Assembly (NCBI RefSeq): GCF_001936475.1
Contig: NZ_MSPQ01000005.1
Location: forward strand, 310,001 to 374,000
Length of the DNA: 64,000 nucleotides
From: Algoriphagus marinus
Lineage (GTDB): Bacteria; Bacteroidota; Bacteroidia; Cytophagales; Cyclobacteriaceae
Direction of reading: 5' to 3'
Part shown: positions 26,041 through 34,229 of the stretch, piece after piece
How positions within the stretch are numbered: position 1 is the first letter of the stretch
How the letters are laid out: every line of letters begins with the position of its first letter
The notes under the pieces: model-generated
Database searches by the model: none
What the model was told of the DNA's origin: nothing
The model's input: the letters and a program-made list of their open reading frames with translations, nothing else
Position numbers and translations under genes: made by a program

Positions 26041-26907
26041 TTATTGAGAAACAGGCTCATTCTTAGTCGCTCTTCTCTGAGAATACTTATTGTAAAACCC
26101 CATATTTCCCAACTCCAGCGGTTCAAATAACTCAACTTGATGGATTTCCATTAAATCATGAACACGCTTGACCAAATCTAAATTGGTAGCCTTAACCGTT
26201 TTTTTATTATCCCACCAGATATTGTCTTCTAATCCTATTCTCACCCCATATCCCATTGCGATAGCTATAGCGTTCATTTTGAGTTGAAACTCACCTAGAC
26301 CTGCAAAACTGATAAAATGATTTTCCGGAATTTCCTGTACAGCTGTTCCTATTTGAGAGAAGTTGGCCTGGAAGCCTGCAATATTTCCAAAAAGTAAATT
26401 CCAATAAAATGGACCTGAAACAATTTCTTTTTTGATTAAGTACTTGCCAAAATTGATCATGCCTAAATCGAAACATTCGAGCTCAGGTGTAATTCCAAGA
26501 TTCTTCATTTTCTCAGCCAGAGCAATTATCATGTCTGGAGCATTAATGGAAGCCTGAGAAAGAAAATTCAGGGACGACAGGGTCAAGGAGCATAAATCAG
26601 GTTTAAGCTCAAGCAGTTCAGATCTTTTTTCAAACTCAGGAAAATTCCTTCCCGAACTACTTCCGCAAATAATCAAATCAGGGCAGTGTTTTCGAACTCC
26701 TTCAAAAATTTTTCCATAGATGGAGGACAAATAAGTTGGAGTACCATTCTCTTCTCTGGCATGAAGATGTGCAATAGTAATTCCCATCTCATAAGCCTCA
26801 TGAGTTTGTTCAACAATCTCTTCAGGTGAAATAGGTACATGAGGAGTTGAAGCTTTTGTCGGCACCATGCCCGTCGGGCAAAAATTAACTATAATTTTAT
26901 TCTTCAA
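26041..26907 (-). CDS. BKACE-family beta-keto acid cleavage enzyme (DUF849)
   Basis: A 288-residue TIM-barrel protein when started at TTG 26907. IIVNFCPTGMVPTKAS is the usual N-terminal strand, HVPISPEEIVEQ matches the family, and AHLHARE supplies the two zinc histidines at 47 and 49, almost the same numbering as H46/H48 of the characterised 3-keto-5-aminohexanoate cleavage enzyme. GVRIGLEDNIWW carries the later zinc glutamate. The family condenses a beta-keto acid with acetyl-CoA and splits it into a CoA ester and acetoacetate or a related product. An ATG at 27039 would add 44 unfamily-like residues. It is first in the unit with the GT2, acyltransferase and ATP-grasp genes, an unusual setting. 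Confidence 0.85.
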   Translation of the reverse strand: MKNKIIVNFCPTGMVPTKASTPHVPISPEEIVEQTHEAYEMGITIAHLHAREENGTPTYLSSIYGKIFEGVRKHCPDLIICGSSSGRNFPEFEKRSELLELKPDLCSLTLSSLNFLSQASINAPDMIIALAEKMKNLGITPELECFDLGMINFGKYLIKKEIVSGPFYWNLLFGNIAGFQANFSQIGTAVQEIPENHFISFAGLGEFQLKMNAIAIAMGYGVRIGLEDNIWWDNKKTVKATNLDLVKRVHDLMEIHQVELFEPLELGNMGFYNKYSQRRATKNEPVSQ

Positions 26908-27167
26908 TTTAATTCCATTTCTCACTGTGAACTCTTCAAGTTTAACCTTCAATATCTGTTTTAAGCATTCAAAATATACAAACTGTATTATAAAGCTATT
27001 TTCATTTTGTATAAAAGCATCTCTATCCCGAAGCTTCAATTAAAAAAATCTAATTTTCAACTATCGGAAATTAGTAGGTTCAAATAACAAAAAATGAGTT
27101 TGTTTTACAATTTACTGTCTACTTTTAAAGTGATTCTTAAAAAATATTCCACTTCTCGACTTAACCT

Positions 27168-28205
27168 ATGAACTGGTCAAGAATTAAAAATGCGCTACTA
27201 CGAGAAATAAGACGAAGTTCAAAAAAGCGTAACTGGTATCTAAAAGACATCAAGGTCTCCATACCTCAAGAAAGAAAAAAGATTTTAATTAAAAATGGGT
27301 TTTTCCCTAGTTCAGATTTGATCTTAGATTTTCAGAAATTTGGATTTAATTCTTTTTTAAATGATCGCGATTACGCTAAACTCTATCCAATAAATCACCC
27401 GTCAATTTCCACCTTAATTGACTACAAAAGTCATCTCCCAATTTTACTGGGAGATAAAAAAGAATGGCTCCCAGATTTTTTTGCTTTCTTTTCTCAGGGA
27501 ACTATCATTTTCCAAAAAGGGATTCCCAATAAATTATTGAATTTAGAATTATTCCTAAAGTCTGCCTTTGATACTTTCGGGGATCTTATAGTTAAACCAA
27601 TTACCGAAGGTGGAGGGAGAGGGATTTTTTTGCTGACCAAAGAAAATTTTGACCAGGTTAAAAAAGATTTAACTAAAAAAGATTTTGTGGTAAATAATGT
27701 GTTGAAAAACAATCATTTTTTATCCGATATTTTCCCTGGGTGCTTGAATACTACCCGAGTCACTTTTTATAAAAATGAGTCAGGTCAAAATGAAGTCCTC
27801 ATGATTGCTCAAAAATTTGGGACTTCATTGTCCAACTCAGTTGATAATATTTCCGGAGGGGGAATGGCATGTAGTATCGATCCTAAATCTGGAGAAATGT
27901 CTAAGGCTTACACTTTCTCGGGAGTACCTGGCTGGTACTCTGAACATATTTATTCAGGAAAGCAGATAGAAGGGATCAAATTCCCTGACTGGGAAAATTG
28001 CTACAAGCAAATTCAAGAAATTGTTAACCATTTTGATTTTTTAGAATTTGCAGGAATTGACCTCGCTTTCACTGATAAGGGGATAAAAGTTATTGAGATT
28101 AATTCTCAACCAGAAGCAAGACTAACTCAGGTCGGAGGTCCCATCCTTTTGAATTCAGGCTTTAATGAATTCATTAAGAAAAAAGGATATAAACCAAATC
28201 TATAA
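27168..28205 (+). CDS. Sugar-transfer-associated ATP-grasp protein
   Basis: A 345-residue protein resembling the ATPgrasp_ST family found in polysaccharide loci. It has a basic N-terminus, a central ATP-grasp fold with DLIVKPITEGGGRGIFLL (about 140-158), LNTTRVTFYKNESGQ and the GGGMACSIDPKSG glycine-rich strand. Near the end, EFAGIDLAFTDKGIKVIEINSQPE holds the Mg-binding Glu/Asn. It probably forms an amide or ester between a carboxylate and a sugar or amino acid acceptor. It is divergent from the BKACE gene across a 260-base gap (26908-27167) with no other gene, and is followed 4 bases later by the PLP gene. Confidence 0.82.
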   Translation: MNWSRIKNALLREIRRSSKKRNWYLKDIKVSIPQERKKILIKNGFFPSSDLILDFQKFGFNSFLNDRDYAKLYPINHPSISTLIDYKSHLPILLGDKKEWLPDFFAFFSQGTIIFQKGIPNKLLNLELFLKSAFDTFGDLIVKPITEGGGRGIFLLTKENFDQVKKDLTKKDFVVNNVLKNNHFLSDIFPGCLNTTRVTFYKNESGQNEVLMIAQKFGTSLSNSVDNISGGGMACSIDPKSGEMSKAYTFSGVPGWYSEHIYSGKQIEGIKFPDWENCYKQIQEIVNHFDFLEFAGIDLAFTDKGIKVIEINSQPEARLTQVGGPILLNSGFNEFIKKKGYKPNL

Positions 28206-28209
28206 ATCA

Positions 28210-29118
28210 ATGACAGAGGCTACTCCCCTTCAATATTCACACTATTTATCTTCATTGACTGAAACAGAGTTTTACCTCAAAAGAGAAGATCTTTTCCCAG
28301 AAGGTGGTGGAGGAAATAAGGCCCGAATGATCGCTTTAATCTTGAAAAAGGCTAAAGATCAAAACGCAAACTACATTGTCACTGCAGGTGGGCCTCATTC
28401 TAATTTCAATAGAGCTTTAGCTTTGATGTCAAAAAAAATGGGTTTCAAATTGCGAATCGTTCTCTATGATAACAATCCCCATATCCATCAAGAATCCTTA
28501 AACAAACGCATCTGTGATCAAACTGGAGCTGAATATTCATTTTGTAATTCTGATGAAGTATCAGAGAGAATTAAGGAGGAAATGACAAAACTCAAAAATG
28601 CCGGAGAGATCCCATTTTTTATCTATGGAGGGGGAAAATCCTATGAAGGCATAAAAGCCTATGCAGAAGTAGTTCAGGAAATAAACACGCAAATAGACCC
28701 GGAACTAATTGCAACTACTTTTGCCACTGGCACTACCTTTTCAGGGCTACTGGCAGGTGTTCAAATGTATTTACCGAGCACAGATTTATTAGGGTTAAGT
28801 ATTGCTCGTACGAATGAGATCTCCGTACCAATAATAGCTCAAAATCTCTTGGAGTTTTTTGAGTCAAAAACTCCACCTGTTTCAAGTTTTCGAATTAAAG
28901 ATCAAATTTTGGATCAATACACATTTGGAGGATATGGAAAATCTAACCACGAGTTACGAAATTTCATTAGGGAAACAATGAAGAACACAGGTCTGATTTT
29001 AGATGAAATCTATGTCGGAAAAGCACTTTTTGGTCTAACAGAATACCTAAAGAATAACACGAAATACAAAAATAAAAAAGTGGTTTTCTTACTAACTGGA
29101 GGAATATTTAATTTCTAG
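28210..29118 (+). CDS. PLP enzyme of the D-cysteine desulfhydrase / ACC deaminase group
   Basis: A 302-residue fold-type II PLP enzyme. The Schiff-base lysine is K37 in EGGGGNKARM, the substrate-side loop is AGGPHSNFNRALALM, the phosphate-binding loop ATGTTFSGLLAG, and the C-terminal LLTGGIFNF block is typical of D-cysteine desulfhydrase and ACC deaminase. An earlier in-frame ATG (28165) lies inside the upstream gene, so 28210, four bases after that stop, is preferred. The substrate is unknown. Its place in the island suggests it makes or recycles an amino acid or diamino acid building block rather than degrading cysteine. The 122-base gap after it (29119-29240) is AT-rich and empty. Confidence 0.85.
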   Translation: MTEATPLQYSHYLSSLTETEFYLKREDLFPEGGGGNKARMIALILKKAKDQNANYIVTAGGPHSNFNRALALMSKKMGFKLRIVLYDNNPHIHQESLNKRICDQTGAEYSFCNSDEVSERIKEEMTKLKNAGEIPFFIYGGGKSYEGIKAYAEVVQEINTQIDPELIATTFATGTTFSGLLAGVQMYLPSTDLLGLSIARTNEISVPIIAQNLLEFFESKTPPVSSFRIKDQILDQYTFGGYGKSNHELRNFIRETMKNTGLILDEIYVGKALFGLTEYLKNNTKYKNKKVVFLLTGGIFNF

Positions 29119-29240
29119 CTATTGTCGAGAAAAGAAGATCCGTCTATTCGATTTTAGAGGAAAATTATCAATTCTATAATTCAATTTCGATCCTCGAATT
29201 TTTTATCCTATCTTAATAACTTGTTAAAAAAATTTATCTA

Positions 29241-30983
29241 ATGAGCTTTCAAATAAAAAATTCAGGAGAAGCTTATGACGTGATCATAGTGGGCTCCGGA
29301 GCTGGAGGGGGAATGGCCTCTAAGATCTTGTCCGAAGCAGGCCTTTCTGTGGCAGTTGTAGAAGCAGGTGGGGACTTTGATCCCGCTAAAGAGGAAGACC
29401 GAACTCAACTTCGTCCACCCTGGGAATCGATCAGAAGAGGTGCTGGTACTCGAATTCGCCCTTTTGGTGATTTTGATGCGGCAATCGGTGGTTGGGATAT
29501 CGAAGGAGAACCCTATACCCGAAAAAATGGAACTCAGTTCGACTGGTTTAGATCTCGAATGGTCGGTGGCCGAACCAATCACTGGGGTAGAATCTCCCTT
29601 CGATTCGGACCAAATGATTTTAAGCGAGGAGGTATGGATGGCTTGGGAGATGATTGGCCAATTGGCTATGAAGATGTCAAGCCATATTATGATAAAGTAG
29701 ATAAACTTATTGGAGTTTTTGGAACCAAAGAGGGTATCTACAATGAACCGGATGGTTTTTTCCTTCCTCCTCCAAAGCCTCGATTGCACGAACTTTTAAT
29801 CAAAAAAGGAACGGATAAAGCCGCGATTCCGATGATCCCGTCACGATTATCAATGCTTACGCGACCGATTAATAATGAGCGGGGAGTTTGCTTTTTCTGT
29901 AATCAATGTAACCGAGCATGTCAGGCTTATGCAGATTTCTCTGCAGGAACATGTCTGGTTCATCCAGCTATGAAAAAAGGTAAAGTGGATCTTTATACCC
30001 ATAGCATGGTGCGTAAAGTGACTGCAGATGAAACTGGAAAGGCAACAGGAGTTTCTTTTGTAAGCAAAGTGGACATGAAGGAATACAAGCTCAAGTCCAG
30101 AGTAGTGGTACTAGGAGCTTCTGCTTGTGAATCCTCTCGAATTTTGATGAATTCAAAATCGAAAGCTTTTCCAGATGGAATCGGAGCAAGTTCCGGAACC
30201 CTTGGACGTTACTTACACGATTCAACAGGCGCTGACCGAATGGGGATCATGCCAGACTTGATCAATAGAGATCGATACAACGAAGATGGAGTAGGTGGAA
30301 TGCACATGTACACGCCATGGTGGTTGGACAATAAAAAATTAGACTTTGCCCGGGGTTACCACATCGAGTATTGGGGTGGAATGGGTCAACCCTCTTATGG
30401 TTCTGGTATGGGTATGAATTCTATGCGGAAATATGTGATCGATGAGTTTGGGAAACCAAGTCCCAATGGCGGCTATGGAGAAGGTCTAAAAAAAGACATT
30501 CGTGCGCTTTATGGCTCCACCTTGGGAATGTCCGGTAGAGGTGAAAGTATCCCTCGCTATGATAATTACTGCGAAATTGATCCAAATGTGGTAGATAAAT
30601 ACGGAATTCCTGTACTTCGATTCAATTACAACTGGACGGATCAGGAGATTCTTCAAGCCAAACACATGCAGGATACTTTTGAAGAAATTCTGACGAATGC
30701 TGGAGCAACCTTATTAGGAACTAAGCCAGGTGCCGATACCAAATACGGACTTGCTGCTCCTGGAAGAATCATTCACGAAGTTGGTACCTCCAGAATGGGA
30801 AATGATCCAAAGACTTCTGTATGTAATTCAAACTCACAAGTGCACGATTGTAAGAATGTATTCGTGGTCGATGCGGGAACATTTGTTTCCCAAGCAGATA
30901 AGAACCCTACTTGGACCATCTTGGCTTTGAGTTGGAGAACTTCAGATTTCATCATTGAGCAATTGAAACAAAAAAATATTTAA
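29241..30983 (+). CDS. GMC-family FAD dehydrogenase, FAD-GDH-like catalytic subunit
   Basis: A 580-residue flavoprotein with FAD-binding VGSGAGGGMASKIL (about 18-31) and the GMC segment MVGGRTNHWGRISLRF. The C-terminal HEVGTSRMG carries the active-site His and DKNPTWT the partner Asn. Cys 217, 220, 223 and 227 lie in GVCFFCNQCNRACQ. The spacing 217-x5-223-x3-227 equals the CX5CX3C [3Fe-4S] hinge of Burkholderia FAD glucose dehydrogenase. This predicts electron transfer from flavin through an iron-sulfur cluster instead of oxidase activity. It probably oxidises a sugar or glucoside in the periplasm with its partner at 30987, which starts 3 bases later. Confidence 0.92.
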   Translation: MSFQIKNSGEAYDVIIVGSGAGGGMASKILSEAGLSVAVVEAGGDFDPAKEEDRTQLRPPWESIRRGAGTRIRPFGDFDAAIGGWDIEGEPYTRKNGTQFDWFRSRMVGGRTNHWGRISLRFGPNDFKRGGMDGLGDDWPIGYEDVKPYYDKVDKLIGVFGTKEGIYNEPDGFFLPPPKPRLHELLIKKGTDKAAIPMIPSRLSMLTRPINNERGVCFFCNQCNRACQAYADFSAGTCLVHPAMKKGKVDLYTHSMVRKVTADETGKATGVSFVSKVDMKEYKLKSRVVVLGASACESSRILMNSKSKAFPDGIGASSGTLGRYLHDSTGADRMGIMPDLINRDRYNEDGVGGMHMYTPWWLDNKKLDFARGYHIEYWGGMGQPSYGSGMGMNSMRKYVIDEFGKPSPNGGYGEGLKKDIRALYGSTLGMSGRGESIPRYDNYCEIDPNVVDKYGIPVLRFNYNWTDQEILQAKHMQDTFEEILTNAGATLLGTKPGADTKYGLAAPGRIIHEVGTSRMGNDPKTSVCNSNSQVHDCKNVFVVDAGTFVSQADKNPTWTILALSWRTSDFIIEQLKQKNI

Positions 30984-30986
30984 GCC

Positions 30987-31688
30987 ATGAACAGAAGAGA
31001 AAATCTAAAACTGCTATTCACTGGTTCAATCGGAACGGGGCTACTTTTAACTAACTGTACACCCGATGCACAAAAAATTCCACCTCCTCCCCCAGTAAGT
31101 GGCACCATTGGAGGTCGGACTGACGAGGAAGTACTTCGTGACCAGAAACTGATGGCGGAGCACTTTTTTACTGAAGAAGAAAAGAAAAAAATGACTATCC
31201 TCGTAGATATCGTAATGCCAAAAGATGCTGAATCCCCAGCTGCCTCCGAAGTAGGGACAGTGGACTTCATCGACTTTATGATGATCGATCAGCCATCCAA
31301 TCAGACTCCGATGCGAGGTGGACTGATGTGGCTCGACTACGAAGCAGATGAGCGATTTGGAAAGACATTTCTAGAACTCAACCAAGATCAGATCATGGAA
31401 ATCATTGATGATGTGGCTTGGCCGGACACTGCAAAGCCTGAGTTTGAAGGCGGAGTAAAGTGGTTTAATCTCGTGCGGAATTTTGCTGCAACGGGCTTCT
31501 TCTCCACTGAAGCCGGATGGAAATACATGGACTATCAGGGAAACAAAGTTAATGTATGGGATGGCGTTCCAGCTGAAGTAATGCAAAAACACGGCGTTTC
31601 TCTCCCAGAGCAATACTTATCTCTCTACCTGAAACCCGAGGATCGGGGAAGGGTAGCGGAATGGGATGCCGACGGAAACTTGATCTAA
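30987..31688 (+). CDS. Gluconate 2-dehydrogenase subunit 3 family protein (gamma-like subunit)
   Basis: A 233-residue protein with N-terminus MNRRENLKLLF and lipobox LLTNC (C24), combining a twin-arginine motif with a lipoprotein signal. The body contains LVDIVMPKDAESPAASEVGTV, the hallmark of the small subunit-3 family. Subunit 3 of gluconate and FAD glucose dehydrogenases carries the Tat signal and escorts the flavoprotein across the membrane. The companion flavoprotein here has no signal of its own, consistent with hitch-hiker export. No cytochrome c subunit gene is adjacent, so the electron acceptor must be encoded elsewhere. Confidence 0.9.
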   Translation: MNRRENLKLLFTGSIGTGLLLTNCTPDAQKIPPPPPVSGTIGGRTDEEVLRDQKLMAEHFFTEEEKKKMTILVDIVMPKDAESPAASEVGTVDFIDFMMIDQPSNQTPMRGGLMWLDYEADERFGKTFLELNQDQIMEIIDDVAWPDTAKPEFEGGVKWFNLVRNFAATGFFSTEAGWKYMDYQGNKVNVWDGVPAEVMQKHGVSLPEQYLSLYLKPEDRGRVAEWDADGNLI

Positions 31689-31693
31689 TCAAC

Positions 31694-31729
31694 AACCTTC
31701 GAGAGTTAAACCTCTCGAAGGTTTTTTTT
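31694..31729 (+). terminator. Rho-independent terminator after the dehydrogenase pair
   Basis: A 12-bp perfect stem (AACCTTCGAGAG 31694-31705, CTCTCGAAGGTT 31712-31723), a 6-base loop and eight T. It starts 5 bases after the subunit-3 stop codon. Confidence 0.92.
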
Positions 31730-31838
31730 GGCCTCATTTCCCTTAAATCCGAAAATACTTTTAGCCAAGTCTTTTTAAACTATTTTTTACTTTCATATAA
31801 TGATTTGACCTTTTATATTTAGGAAAACCAACTATCCC

Positions 31839-33032
31839 ATGAAAAAAATACTTTCCCCTGTTTTGCTTTTAGTAGCAAGTCTGTTTTCTTCCTGTGAAAA
31901 ATCTGCTGAAAGTGATTTCGAAAGCACTCCAACTTCTTATTCTTTGGAACTATTGGATTCCTTGGATTTGGAGATTTTGGGAGATCCATTGATCGCTGAT
32001 GTAAGTGCTGATGCCAGTAAGTTTCTGTTTTATGATTTCGCCAGCAGCGATATCATCACCACCGATAAAAAAGGTGAAATTCTCTCCCGATTTTCTAAAA
32101 AAGAAGATACGCCGGATGCCTATGGGTTTATGATGGAAGTTCCCGGATTTTTTAAATCAAATCAAATTGTGGTTATGGGAATGAAGGGCATCTTTCTTTA
32201 TGATTTGGAGGGAAATATGATTCAAAAAATCGATCACCCTGAGTCCGTCGGAATAGCGGGTTTTATGACTTTTCCAGGAAAATCAACAGAATCCACACAA
32301 CTAGATGGGAAAGATTATCTGCTTTCCAAATCGGTGAGATCTCACGATAGCTTCCAAGGGGAAATGAAATTTTATACTTCGTTTAAGGCGTTGGAACTCA
32401 TCGATCCTGAGTCAAATACCATCAAAGAAATCGTCCCTTTTGAAGAAGGGAGTATGTTTTTGAATGGAACCGGTTACTATGAAAGTGACTATTCTCCAGC
32501 ATTCGAGTCAAAAGACGGCAAACTTTACATCAGTTTGGGTGCTGAGCAAAAGCTCTATGTATATGACCTATCTCCTGAAGGAACTTTGCTTGATACCATG
32601 GTAAGTTTTTCAATTCCCGGCTATGAACCATTGGAGCCAAAGGATTTTTCTGAGTTTTCCGAAGGATCAGTTACCCTAAATGGGAGTACGCCGGCAATTC
32701 GAAATATTCATTTGGTAGATGGGAAAATCTTAGCTCAATATTATCCAGGTATGGATCCTGAAAAATTGAAAGAGGCGGAAGCACTATGGGAACAAGGAAA
32801 AGCTGAAGAAGCGGGAGCACTTTATGAAAAACTGGAAGCCGAATTACCACAAGGGATCCTGATTTTTGACCAAAAGACTCTGAAACTGGAAGCTGATATT
32901 CCATTTCCAAAAGGTGTAAACCGAGCAGGTTTTACTTCGGGAGGTGGCTATCTCTGGATGGAAAAAGCTGCAAACGAAGAAGAAGAGGAAGATTTTTTAC
33001 GGATTTATAAAGTCAAACTGGTACAAAAATGA
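31839..33032 (+). CDS. Propeller lipoprotein 1 of a four-gene tandem array
   Basis: A 397-residue lipoprotein with lipobox FSSC at about residue 19. The mature protein has short repeated beta-rich units (YSLELLDSLDLEILGDPLIADVS, KILAQYYPGMDPE, YLWMEKAANEEEE) consistent with a six-bladed TolB/BF3164-like propeller. No catalytic motif is visible. It is the most diverged of the four, and the stop overlaps the next ATG in ATGA at 33029-33032. A weak promoter-like pair (TTTC at 31791, TATATTTA at 31814, spacing 19) precedes it. The binding target is unknown; a surface or periplasmic binding role is inferred from the fold. Confidence 0.8.
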   Translation: MKKILSPVLLLVASLFSSCEKSAESDFESTPTSYSLELLDSLDLEILGDPLIADVSADASKFLFYDFASSDIITTDKKGEILSRFSKKEDTPDAYGFMMEVPGFFKSNQIVVMGMKGIFLYDLEGNMIQKIDHPESVGIAGFMTFPGKSTESTQLDGKDYLLSKSVRSHDSFQGEMKFYTSFKALELIDPESNTIKEIVPFEEGSMFLNGTGYYESDYSPAFESKDGKLYISLGAEQKLYVYDLSPEGTLLDTMVSFSIPGYEPLEPKDFSEFSEGSVTLNGSTPAIRNIHLVDGKILAQYYPGMDPEKLKEAEALWEQGKAEEAGALYEKLEAELPQGILIFDQKTLKLEADIPFPKGVNRAGFTSGGGYLWMEKAANEEEEEDFLRIYKVKLVQK

Positions 33033-34165
33033 AAAACCAACTCTTACTATTAGTTGTACTTGCATTCATTCTATTTTCATGTGGCGAAGCAGATAAAAGT
33101 TCATTGGCAAAAGAAGATTCCAATGAATGGGAACTGGTGATTTTGGATTCGATTCAGGTGGATTATTTGGGTAAGATCTGGGATGCCAATTTCCAAGATG
33201 GCTTTGGTTATCTTAAAGATATAAGTAGTAATTCTTTAGTGAAATTTGATACTTTAGGCAAAGTAGTAGCACAAAAGACTTATCCCGAAGAGGGACCTTT
33301 TGCGGTCTACTGGTTTTCAAGCACAGTTATTTCGGAGAAAGGAGAATTATACGCTTCTACCTACAGGGAAAAAATCCATCATTTTGACAAAGATCTGAAT
33401 CTGATAGAAAGCTTTGAAATGCCCTTTATTTCAGAATCCCGCGGTGGGAGAAGGAATGCCAAGAATATTGCTTTTTGGAGGGATAAAATTTTACTTTGGT
33501 ACCCAGGAAGGGATGGAATAAGCCCCTACATTCCGCATTTCTACCGAGACTATCCACTTTTGGAGCTTTTTGACCCTGAAACCCAAACGTCTGATTCCCT
33601 TATCAGGACTCCTTCCAGCTCTAAGTTTTCCTCGGACTTCTTTTTTGATACCCCCACAGTTCAATTTTCTGTCAGTGGGGATCTTTTATATTTTGCTCTA
33701 TCCAACGATCCAGTGATTCATATCTACTCCTTGGCCGATAGTGGTAAATTGTTAAAGAGTATTCCTTTTGAGCCTAGTGAGTTTCATATGATAGAGGGTC
33801 AAAAAGAACCAGTAGGCTATGTATCAGGTAATACCATGTATGAGGCTGAAGTAGAAGGCCTATTTTCATTTGATGATTCGTTTGTTGTCTATTACAGCGG
33901 AGGTATTCCAGAAGACATTTTCTTGCAGTTTGAATTAAAAAAGCCTGAAAACTTCCCATTATATCCAAACTACAGAAAAAACTACTTGAAAATATACAGT
34001 CCCAAATCTGGCCTTTCCAATGAGGTGATCCTTCCAAAGTCAATTGATTTTATTCTTAACATCGAATCTCTCGAAAAGCCCTTCTATGCCCTAAGAAATG
34101 ACGAATACCTCGGCGAGGAGCAAGATTATCTCACTTTTTACAAGCTTCAATTAATCCAAAAATGA
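33029..34165 (+). CDS. Propeller lipoprotein 2
   Basis: A 378-residue lipoprotein starting MKNQLLLLVVLAFILFSC, with lipobox FSC. It is homologous to its neighbours: WELVILDSIQVDYLGKIWDANF corresponds to the FEIYDSLVVDYLGNL segment of copies 3 and 4, and it ends YKLQLIQK as they do. It shares the first 25 coding bases with copies 3 and 4 exactly but differs in most of the body, as expected for an older duplicate with a conserved or converted 5' end. ATGA overlaps join it to both neighbours, so the four are translationally coupled. Confidence 0.8.
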   Translation: MKNQLLLLVVLAFILFSCGEADKSSLAKEDSNEWELVILDSIQVDYLGKIWDANFQDGFGYLKDISSNSLVKFDTLGKVVAQKTYPEEGPFAVYWFSSTVISEKGELYASTYREKIHHFDKDLNLIESFEMPFISESRGGRRNAKNIAFWRDKILLWYPGRDGISPYIPHFYRDYPLLELFDPETQTSDSLIRTPSSSKFSSDFFFDTPTVQFSVSGDLLYFALSNDPVIHIYSLADSGKLLKSIPFEPSEFHMIEGQKEPVGYVSGNTMYEAEVEGLFSFDDSFVVYYSGGIPEDIFLQFELKKPENFPLYPNYRKNYLKIYSPKSGLSNEVILPKSIDFILNIESLEKPFYALRNDEYLGEEQDYLTFYKLQLIQK

Positions 34166-34229
34166 AAAACCAACTCTTACTATTAGCTGCACTTGCAGCT
34201 ACAATATTTTCCTGCCAAAGCAAGGAATC
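34149..34229 (+). repeat. 81-base identical repeat, copy A
   Basis: It is identical base for base to 35315-35395. It spans the last four codons of one lipoprotein gene, the ATGA overlap and the first 68 bases of the next. A 30-base core (34157-34186) also occurs at 33024-33053. Confidence 0.93.

Noticed and set aside
26908..27039. N-terminal extension of the BKACE protein
   Set aside because: Does not resemble the family, and the zinc-ligand numbering fits the TTG start.
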